Shown here: positions 1-8,200 of the stretch, in pieces
Position numbering within the stretch: position 1 is the stretch's first letter
Layout of the letters: each line of letters begins with the position of its first letter
From: Schlesneria paludicola DSM 18645
Lineage (GTDB): Bacteria; Planctomycetota; Planctomycetia; Planctomycetales; Planctomycetaceae
Direction of reading: 5' to 3'
Assembly: GCF_000255655.1 (NCBI RefSeq)
Contig: NZ_JH636435.1
Location: forward strand, 994,209-1,058,208
DNA length: 64,000 bases
Translations under genes and position numbers: made by a program
Notes under the pieces: model-generated
Told to the model about the DNA's origin: nothing
The model's database searches: none
Seen by the model: only the letters and a program-made list of their open reading frames with translations

Positions 1-140
1 GTCGGCCATGAACGAAATCAACAGAAAACCAAGTGATGAAGCGCCGAATTGGCTCCGACGCTTCATCATCAGTATTTCAAGCATCAAACAGCGAACGTCC
101 GTGACCAATTGTGATCGATCACTCGCCCCCCGCGTGAAGA

Positions 141-464
141 CTACCAACTACCTCGGGAACCACCGCTCGAGCCGCCATTTGAGCCGCCGAGACCGCCTGT
201 TGAACCGCGGCTTCCGTGTGAACCGCGCGAGCCGGTTGACTGGCGACGCTTGGTTCGTCCGCGCGACCCGGACGAGGCTCCACGTGATCCAGAAGAGCCC
301 GAATGAACGGCCCCCGACGAACCACCACCACCAGTCGAGCCGCTTCCACCCGTTGAACCGCTCGACCCGTGTCGTCGGCCCGCTTCCGCTTCACCTGTCA
401 TGACCACGAAGGCCATCACCAGCATGACGCTCGCCAAAACAAATCCTGAACCCCACTTCAACAT
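141..464 (-). CDS. Small secreted Gly/Ser/Arg-rich protein
   Basis: A 107-residue protein with a hydrophobic signal peptide (FVLASVMLVMAFVVM, ending near GEAEAG) followed by a tail made almost only of Gly, Ser, Arg and Thr in irregular SGS, GSRG and STGG steps. The ATG at 464 is chosen because GGGGAG lies 5 bases upstream; a GTG six bases earlier is also possible. The tail has no globular features and should be disordered and positively charged, so a surface, matrix or cell-wall role is possible, but this is inference. No homologous family is recognised. It stands alone, convergent with nothing obvious on its 3' side. Confidence 0.6.
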   Translation of the reverse strand: MLKWGSGFVLASVMLVMAFVVMTGEAEAGRRHGSSGSTGGSGSTGGGGSSGAVHSGSSGSRGASSGSRGRTKRRQSTGSRGSHGSRGSTGGLGGSNGGSSGGSRGSW

Positions 465-754
465 TGACACTCCCCCTCACATTCCATTTGCCAACGCAGA
501 CCTTAGAAAGGCGACCTCCGCCTTCCCAGCCCCGTCACCGCGCGTGTGACGAGCACGCGTGAGACCATTGCTATGCGACCGACGACTCAACACGTCCATT
601 TGAACGTAAGGTCCGTCGAATCAAGCAAATTCAATGTCGGCGAAAGTAGCGGAGTAGGAAAGCTGGGTCAAGTTAGACGAATTGGAATTGTACGTCGATT
701 GAGTCAACATTTCCGCCATCCGAAGCGGCAAGAAACGACATAAGCGCGTTCAAT

Positions 755-1591
755 TCAAGTCGCGGAGGTTCCACATGAGTGGCGAAACAGGATTTCACCG
801 CGCCCCAGTGAGACGAAATCACCCCGATGCGCGCTGAAGGTCGACTCCAAGAGCGATGCGTCAAATCGAAGCCCCCGCGCGGCAAGTGACTTCAAAATCA
901 CACGCAGGAATTGCGGCTGAAATTGGGACGCCAAACGGAAACTTGGCAGCAATTCGGGTTTCGGCAAGCCAAACACACCAATGGTACCGCGACGCATTCC
1001 GGCGCCCGGCCGACGCCCGCATGTTCCAAACACCAGAATCGTTCCGGCGATCATGTTAAAACCGACAACGTCACCGACCGATCCGCCAATCGCAATGAGC
1101 CCGCGGCGCATCGCCACGCCAACCTCATTCCCTGCGTTACCATCGACAAGAATCGTCCCGCCTGTCATTCCTCGATCAGATCCACGGTACCGAGCACCGA
1201 CCAGATTGCCTGCATTTCCACGGACGTGGATTTGCCCGCCATGCATTTCGGCACCCAGGAACAAGCCTGCATCACCGTCGACAATCATCTCGCCGCCGGC
1301 CATTTCGCTGCCTGTATGCCTGCCAACCGGTCCGTGCACCCGAATCCGTCCGGCCTTCATCTGCGCACCGATGTAGTGGACGCCCGAAAGATCGCCTTCA
1401 AACGCTATTTCCTGATCACTGGCATCACCAGAAATGGAAAAAAACTCTCCGAGCCTTCGGGACTGGTTTCCGTGAAACACCTGAAACTCTTCAATTTCGG
1501 CGAGCGAGCGATCACGGGCCCAGTCTGGGGTGAACCCTTCAATCTCGAGAGGAATAGGCGACGCGCGATGATAGGAAAGTTTCAGCACCAT
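755..1591 (-). CDS. fhcC: Formylmethanofuran dehydrogenase subunit C-like (formyltransferase/hydrolase complex subunit C)
   Basis: A 278-residue protein of the FwdC/FmdC/FhcC family. This subunit belongs to the complex that hydrolyses formyl-tetrahydromethanopterin/formylmethanofuran in bacterial C1 oxidation. The central part is a right-handed beta-helix made of repeated Gly-rich turns (MAGGEMIVDGDAG, MHGGQIHVRGNAG, MTGGTILVDGNAG, MRRGLIAIGGSVG, MRRGTIGVFG), which is typical of the family. The frame is open to a GTG at 1684, but the ATG at 1591 gives the usual family length and start (MVLKLSYHR). The partners fhcA, fhcB and fhcD are not in this window, so the gene is separated from its complex here. 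It is divergent from mobA, whose product serves molybdenum enzymes. Confidence 0.85.
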   Translation of the reverse strand: MVLKLSYHRASPIPLEIEGFTPDWARDRSLAEIEEFQVFHGNQSRRLGEFFSISGDASDQEIAFEGDLSGVHYIGAQMKAGRIRVHGPVGRHTGSEMAGGEMIVDGDAGLFLGAEMHGGQIHVRGNAGNLVGARYRGSDRGMTGGTILVDGNAGNEVGVAMRRGLIAIGGSVGDVVGFNMIAGTILVFGTCGRRPGAGMRRGTIGVFGLPKPELLPSFRLASQFQPQFLRVILKSLAARGLRFDASLLESTFSAHRGDFVSLGRGEILFRHSCGTSAT

Positions 1592-1770
1592 CAGATCCAG
1601 TCTCGGCCAGTTCAATTCGTCTTCAGCAACAACGTGTTCGTAGACAACACAGCACAGGCAGTCCCAAGCATTCAGAAGCGACACCCCGGTTGCATCCAGT
1701 CACTCGATTTCGCCACACTACTTGTTTGGGCTCGATCTGACAATTCGCGAAAGAAACGACAGCGGCAGTC

Positions 1771-2397
1771 ATGCAACAAGGTTCGATCATTCTGTGTGGG
1801 GGTCTGTCGACTCGGATGGGACGAGACAAAGCCACATTGCCGTTTGGCCCCGAACTGATGCTTCAGCGGGTCGTCAGACTTGTCTCCGAGCGGATTAATC
1901 CAAGACTTGTCGTTGTTGTGGCCGCGGCTAATCAGCAGCTTCCTGTTCTGCCGGCAAACGTGACAGTGGCCTTCGACAGCCAACCCAAACGCGGTCCACT
2001 GGAAGGACTGGCAACGGGATTACGCGCAATGCCCCAAGACGTCCATGCCGTTTATGCCACTAGTTGTGATACTCCACTGCTGAAGTCAGACTTCATCGAA
2101 CGCATGTTCACGTGTCTCAATACGTATGATATCGCAGTCCCCGCTGATGGCACGCACGACCATCCTCTGGCAGCGGTCTATCGTCCCCGTGTATTGAGCG
2201 CGATCGAAAGGTTGATCAATTCCGGTCGCCTGAAAGCACGTCTTTTGTTCGACGAAGTCCCAACGCGGAAAGTGTCAACCGAAGAACTGCGTGAAGTCGA
2301 TCCGACTCTCCAAACGCTGATGAATGTGAATCACGTCGAGGACTATCTGTCGGCTCTAGCTTTGGCCGGTTTCGCCGGAAGCTATTCAGAAGACTGA
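1771..2397 (+). CDS. mobA: Molybdenum cofactor guanylyltransferase
   Basis: A 208-residue nucleotidyltransferase. The N-terminal signature LCGGLSTRMGRDKATLPFG (residues about 8-26) is the GTP-binding loop of MobA, which transfers GMP to Mo-molybdopterin in the cytoplasm. The conserved segments FDSQPKRGPLEGLATGL and SCDTPLL (metal-binding Asp) follow in the expected order, and DHPLAAVYRP matches the family. Length is normal. It is divergent from fhcC with a gap of about 180 bases, so the two may share a control region. Formyl-MFR dehydrogenases in archaea are Mo/W enzymes, so the pairing is suggestive, although bacterial Fhc is thought to act as a hydrolase without the metal chemistry. Confidence 0.9.
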   Translation: MQQGSIILCGGLSTRMGRDKATLPFGPELMLQRVVRLVSERINPRLVVVVAAANQQLPVLPANVTVAFDSQPKRGPLEGLATGLRAMPQDVHAVYATSCDTPLLKSDFIERMFTCLNTYDIAVPADGTHDHPLAAVYRPRVLSAIERLINSGRLKARLLFDEVPTRKVSTEELREVDPTLQTLMNVNHVEDYLSALALAGFAGSYSED

Positions 2398-2781
2398 TGA
2401 CGACTTGTTCACCAGTGGATGATCAGCAGTTCGCAATCGCGACACGCAAAATGTCCCGATTCATGACGACAATTCACCGGAACGCCAGAATGCCAAATTC
2501 GGTGTCAACGTCAGTCCGAGTCGTCAGTGCTGCGTGCCGTGCGGATCGACGAACTTTCTTTCGATTCCAATTGTCATTCTGACGATGAATTGCCACACTT
2601 ACGACATTCTGACATGGTCGCGTTTGGGACCTGCTCAGCTGGCTTTCACATAGACATTGGGACAGTAGAACAACCGGGTCAGATTGCGTCTTTGAAAGAC
2701 CGTTAGTTTGATTTGATGCGAACCACGGATTTTAGGGGGCGTTCTGACCACCTTAGCACCTTCAGTCAAATCGGCAATGAG
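2398..2781 (+). other. Intergenic region, no gene supported
   Basis: Between mobA and the zinc-ribbon protease fusion. A 61-codon frame begins in the mobA stop (ATG at 2397), but its composition is not protein-like and it lacks a ribosome-binding site. I see no strong terminator. The region presumably carries the promoter of the downstream gene. Confidence 0.4.
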
Positions 2782-5142
2782 ATGCAAATTCGTGTACAGT
2801 GCAAGAATTGCGACGCGAGCCTTCGTGTTACCGAGAAATCTCTCGGGCGAACGGTCCAATGTCCAAAGTGTGAAACGAAATTTCGGATCCCCAACTCCGC
2901 GTCGTCCTCGAGCCAATCCGACGACGACGACGAATTTGAAGGCACCTCGGCACCACAGCGCCGACCAGTGCCACGCCGACAACAACCTGCCAAGCGGGGC
3001 AGCAAGCAGTCGTCGCAGATGCCCTACGCCATTCTCGCAGGCGTCGGTGCGTTGCTGGTGGTTGCCATTGGCGTCTGGCTGGGTTTGAGAACGACCAATC
3101 CCCCCGCGCCCACCAAGCCAGATCAAATCGCCGGCACCGCCCCTGCGAACACGCAGTCTGAAAACAAATCTTTGACAACGGTTTCAGATGTGCCATCTCA
3201 AAATACAAGCAACACCCAAAACACTGGCAGTGCCGTTGTGACATCGTCGACCGTCACGACGACAAGTCAATCAGCACCGAGCCAACCAGCCGCCATTGCG
3301 AGTTCGACCGCCACCGCCCCCACACCAGCGAATGAAGGTCAAACTCCAGGAGCGCCAGCGGCAGCGAAACCAGAAATTACGGCGACGGAAAAAAGTAAAA
3401 GCCAAGATGCCGAAATCGATCTTTCGAATGTGATTGATCGAATCGGTCGAAGCGTCGTTCTCATCCGATTGACAGATTCCAACGGCCAAAACACGGGACT
3501 TGGCAGTGGATTTGTCATCAGCAAAGATGGCCTGATCGCAACGAATTTTCACGTGATGGAATCGGCAGCAAGTGCGGAAGCCGAATTTCGCGATGGGACG
3601 CGATTCAATATCAGTGGATACCGGGCGCACGACGAAAAACGCGACATCGCGATCGTGCAGCTTGAATCACCGCCCGCGGATCTTGAACCGTTGGAATTCG
3701 CCGACAGCTCAGACGTTCGCCAAGGTTCTTCAGTCATCGCAGTCGGCCATCCGCGCGGACTGCGATTTACGGCCACGGAAGGTATCGTTAGCGCGATTCA
3801 CAAGACAAGCGAATTGCCGCCTGATCTTCGGCGACACATGGAATCTCCCGACGATCAAATCTGGATCCAGACCAACGCGACAATCTTTTCCGGGAACAGT
3901 GGCGGTCCCTTGCTGTCACGCTCGGGCAAAGTGGTCGGAATGAATTCGTGGATCACGCGCGACGTCAACTTTGGATTTGCCCTGGCTGTCCAGCATTTGA
4001 GTGATTTGAAAGTCAAAGTCACTGAAGCAGCGATTCCGCTCGCCGAGGTCAATCGACAATCGTCCGGCCACGATCCCAAACGAGTCTTGGGCACGCTCGC
4101 GCCGGGCGTCAAAACAGTCCTCGACGAATACCAGCGCAGCCGCGAAGAATTTCATGCCTTGCTTTCGCTTTGTAAGACGAACGAGGAACGTGAAAAACTG
4201 ACCACAATGAAGAACCCCGCGCGGCAATTTGCGCCACGCCTCGTCAAGATCGCGACCGACTCGCCGAAGTCCACCGAGGCCTATCAGGCGCTGATTTATG
4301 CCGTGACTCTGTTGCGCCAATATCACCCAGAATCAACGGCCACCTCGCAACTTCAACAGGTGACAACGCAGCTTGTACGGGATCATATTGATGAGACCTC
4401 ACTTGGAATCGCCGCACTGATCTTGAGTGAATCAAGACTGCCGTGCGTCCAACGTTTCTTAAAAGATCTGCTGCAATCGAGCCCCCATCGAGACGCGCAA
4501 GGCATCGCCTGCTTCGTGCTAGGTCGGCTCTTAGGAAGTAGTGAAAATGCAGTCGCCCGGAAAGACTCGATCAAACATCTGGAACGCGTGGTCAACGAAT
4601 TCAGCGACGTTCTCGTCGGAGACCAGCCGCTGATCGACAGCGCCCAGAAAATGCTCTTCGAGCTTCAACATCTCTCCATCGGAACCGAAGCCCCTGAAAT
4701 TGTCGGCAAAGATATTGACGGCAACGAAATCAAACTGAGTGACTTTCGTGGCAAGGTGGTCATGCTCGATTTCTTCGTCAACTGGTGCCCGTACTGCACG
4801 CAAATGTATCCGCTAGAGCGAATTCTGGTGGAGCGCTCACGTGATCAGCCATGCGTTCTGCTCGGCGTCAATTGCGACAAAGAAAGCGTCCTGCGAAATA
4901 TCATCGACGACAAGAAAGTCACGTGGCAATGTTGGGCCGACGGTCAAGAAGGGCCGATTGCGCGCGAATGGCAAATTAGTGGCTACCCTGCGGTCTACCT
5001 GATTGATCACGAAGGGATCATCCGTTACCGCTCCAACGGCGTCCCGGATTCCGGAGAGATTGATAAGCTGCTGACCCAGATGACCAAGAAGGCCAACGAG
5101 GCGAAGGGAAAGGCAAAAAACCGAAATCGAACCACGCGATGA
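2782..5142 (+). CDS. Zinc-ribbon / membrane-anchored trypsin-like protease / TlpA thioredoxin fusion
   Basis: A 786-residue fusion. Order: an N-terminal MJ0042-type zinc ribbon (C7-x2-C10 and C27-x2-C30), a Ser/Gln/Arg-rich linker, one transmembrane helix (about 80-102), a long Thr/Ser/Ala-rich spacer, a trypsin/HtrA-type protease domain with H257 (TNFHVM), D288 (KRDIAIVQL) and S373 (SGNSGGPL), a helical region (about 430-630), and a TlpA/ResA-like thioredoxin domain with WCPYC (C669, C672). The start at 2782 (MQIRVQC) is preferred because the ribbon begins there; the frame is open 23 codons further up. Topology would put the ribbon in the cytoplasm and the protease and thioredoxin outside the membrane. 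No PDZ domain is visible after the protease, unlike DegP. Substrates are unknown. A role in envelope protein quality control or disulfide reduction is inference. Confidence 0.8.
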   Translation: MQIRVQCKNCDASLRVTEKSLGRTVQCPKCETKFRIPNSASSSSQSDDDDEFEGTSAPQRRPVPRRQQPAKRGSKQSSQMPYAILAGVGALLVVAIGVWLGLRTTNPPAPTKPDQIAGTAPANTQSENKSLTTVSDVPSQNTSNTQNTGSAVVTSSTVTTTSQSAPSQPAAIASSTATAPTPANEGQTPGAPAAAKPEITATEKSKSQDAEIDLSNVIDRIGRSVVLIRLTDSNGQNTGLGSGFVISKDGLIATNFHVMESAASAEAEFRDGTRFNISGYRAHDEKRDIAIVQLESPPADLEPLEFADSSDVRQGSSVIAVGHPRGLRFTATEGIVSAIHKTSELPPDLRRHMESPDDQIWIQTNATIFSGNSGGPLLSRSGKVVGMNSWITRDVNFGFALAVQHLSDLKVKVTEAAIPLAEVNRQSSGHDPKRVLGTLAPGVKTVLDEYQRSREEFHALLSLCKTNEEREKLTTMKNPARQFAPRLVKIATDSPKSTEAYQALIYAVTLLRQYHPESTATSQLQQVTTQLVRDHIDETSLGIAALILSESRLPCVQRFLKDLLQSSPHRDAQGIACFVLGRLLGSSENAVARKDSIKHLERVVNEFSDVLVGDQPLIDSAQKMLFELQHLSIGTEAPEIVGKDIDGNEIKLSDFRGKVVMLDFFVNWCPYCTQMYPLERILVERSRDQPCVLLGVNCDKESVLRNIIDDKKVTWQCWADGQEGPIAREWQISGYPAVYLIDHEGIIRYRSNGVPDSGEIDKLLTQMTKKANEAKGKAKNRNRTTR

Positions 5143-5241
5143 GCGATTGCCCCGGTTGCTGGGCCCATCGCAGAAGCGTAGACTGATGCGTTCCACCGCT
5201 GACGATTTCAAACCGTCAAAATTAGAGGAACGGCCCAGCCT

Positions 5242-8200
5242 ATGAATCTGTATGTCTCGTTGCGCTCAATCTCCCATTGGCGAATTCGTCTTGCAATCGT
5301 TGGCGTATTCGTCTTCGTTCTTGGATCGAGTGTACGCGGCATCGCGGCCGATGCACCGGCTGCCGAAGGCGAGGACTTTTTCTTTATTCCGCCAGGCGCA
5401 ACCCAAGCGGGGCACTCCAGAACGGCGGACGGACCGACGGCGGGTCGTCTGAAAATCACAGTTCGCGATGCTGCCACTGGCAAGCCAACCCCCTGCCGCA
5501 TCAACGTCATTGGTGCCGACGGACAGTTTTACCAACCCGAAGAACATCACCTGAGTTTGTACTCATTGACGGGAGAATGGCCCAAAAAGAACGCGAAGGG
5601 GAATCGAGCCGGGAAAGCTCCCTATCGCTATCTGGGGCATTTCTTCTACAGCACCGGTGAAATCAGCCTTTCGGTTCCGGCGGGTGAAGTTCAGATTCAC
5701 GTCTGCAAAGGATTTGAGTATCGACCACAGCAGATTCAGACTTTGATTGCCGCCGGGGCGTCGCTCGAAACAGACATCCAACTCGTTCGTGCCACCCCGA
5801 TGTCAGATTGGGGATACTTCGGTGGTGACCCACATCTTCATCTGCCGCGAACATCAGACCGTGACGACGAAACCGCATTCGACTTGCTGGATGCAGAAGA
5901 CATCTCGTTCGGAACCCCACTGGGATACAACGAACCGGCGGGCCCCTACTCAGGCTTCATGGACAAAATGGACTACCCGCAGTTCCGCGGATTGGGTCTT
6001 GCCTCCATCAAGTCCCGGGGATCCGTTCATATCCTGTCCGGACAGGAATATCGCAGTGCTCAGTACGGGCATCTCAACCTGTTCCTGCGCGATCGACTTG
6101 TCCTGGAAGGGCAGAGTCTGAATGCCGATGAGTGGCCGATCTATGGATTGGTTGGCAGCGAGACGCGATCTCAGGGGGGATATTCCATTCATGCCCACGG
6201 CGGTTATGGGTTAGAGATCTACGCCGACGCGGCACTAGGAACAGTTGATGCCGTTGAACTGCTGCAGTTTGGGATTTATCGCGGCATCGGCCTCACCGAC
6301 TGGTACCATATGCTTAACGCGGGTTACGCATTCCCGTGTGTTGGAGCCAGCGACTATCCGGCATGTCGTTTTCTAGGAGATTGCCGTACCTATGTTTGGA
6401 GCGATTCGTCGCTGACCGAGACTCCAAACAATTCAAAATCGTTGCCGAAAATAAAGTCGACTCTCGAGTTTCCAACCTGGCTAAAGGCCGCGGCCAGCGG
6501 CCAGAGCTTCGTCACAACGGGTCCTATGCTGCTACTGGATGTCGATGGCAAACGGCCGGGCGAGACGATGACCCTCACGTCCAATGGTCGTATCACGGTG
6601 CAGGTGCGCGTCCGTTGCGACGTCACCGCCGTGACGACGCTCGACGTGATCTCGAATGGTGAAGTCGCAAAGACGATCAAGATTCCAGCCGACCAACAAC
6701 AAGGTGTCTGGTTCACCGCACAAGTTCCCCTTGCACTGAACGAGCCGACGTGGATCGCCGCACGCTCCTGGTCGACCACGCCGGGAGGACAGCCTGACGC
6801 CGAATCGCACACGAATCCCGTTTACATTCACTTGGGGGGAAAGAAACCTTATCGACAGGCGTCGCTCGATGCTTGGATTCAGCGCATTGATGGTCAACTC
6901 GACAAACATCGTGCTCGCGACTTCGCACAGAAGTCGAAGGTCCTTGACTACTTCCAGCGAGCCCGAGATCTGCTGCTTCAAATACGGGTTCAGCATGGCT
7001 TGCGCAGCGATCAGGATCCACGCAAGCTTGCCGCCGAACTTGAGCAAGCTGATGCGCCGACACTCGCGGCAGACGTTTCACGTCCCGACGCAACGGACGA
7101 GGAACTGCGTGAGTTCTTGAAGCCGGTGCCTTCAACTCCACCAACAGAAGCGGTCAAATCCTTTGAAGGCATCGCCGGCTTCCAGATGCAACTCGTCGCC
7201 GCCGAACCACTCGTCGCAAGCCCCATTGCCGCCGCTTTTGACGAGAATGCCAACCTGTATGTCTGCGAGATGCGCGACTACCCCTATAAGCCCGGCGAGG
7301 GACTCGAACCGATCGGTCGCGTCCGGCTGTTGCGCGATACCAATCGTGACGGTATTTATGATGAAGCACATATCTTTGCCGACAAGCTGCTTTGGGCGGC
7401 CGGCGTCGTACCCTGGAACGGCGGTGTGTTCGTCGCCGCGTGCCCCGACATCTGGTACTTCAAAGATACCGACGGCGATTTTCGCGCCGACATCCAGCGT
7501 AAAGTCTTCACGGGTTTCGGTACCGGCAATCAACAGGCCATGGTCAACAACCTGGTGCTGGGAATGGATCACTGGATCTATGGCGCGACAGCAGGAAACG
7601 GCGGATTAATTCGACCTGGGAATGATCCGAATGCCGTGCCGATTTCCATTACAGGTCGCGACTTCCGGTTTAATCCCGTGACGGAGCAGTTCGAAGCCAT
7701 CACAGGCACTGTCCAGTTTGGAAACACTTTCGACGACTGGGGAAATCGATTCGTCTGCAGCGAATCATCGCCGCTGCAGCAAATTATTCTGCCCGATCAC
7801 TATTTGGCGCGGAACGCTTACTTGCCATCGCCTCGCGGCGTTCAAAGTATCGCCGCCCACCCAACGCCCATCTATCGGATCAGTCCGATCGAACGATGGA
7901 GACAGATTCGATCCAGCCGCCGGATTGCCAATAACAAGCGCAATGCGAACTCAGCCGGCGCGAGCCACCATGTGATCGATGCAGCAGCAGGAGTCACCGT
8001 GTATCGTGGTGGCGCATACCCGCCGGAATTCTACGGCCAAGCCTTCGTTGGCGACGGGCAAAACAATCTGATTCACCGGCGAGGGATGATTCCAGACGGT
8101 GTCCCGTTCAAATCCGAACGAATCGACCTGCAGACAGACTTCATTCGGTCACCTGACATCTGGTTCCGCCCCGTCAATCTGATCAATGCGCCAGACGGGA

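Noticed and set aside
911-1858. Long plus-strand frame of 315 codons
   Set aside because: It is the antisense of fhcC and mobA's upstream region; its product is Cys/Asn/His-rich and has no family character.
2397-2582. 61-codon frame starting in the mobA stop
   Set aside because: No ribosome-binding site beyond the overlap, composition unlike a protein, no neighbour context.
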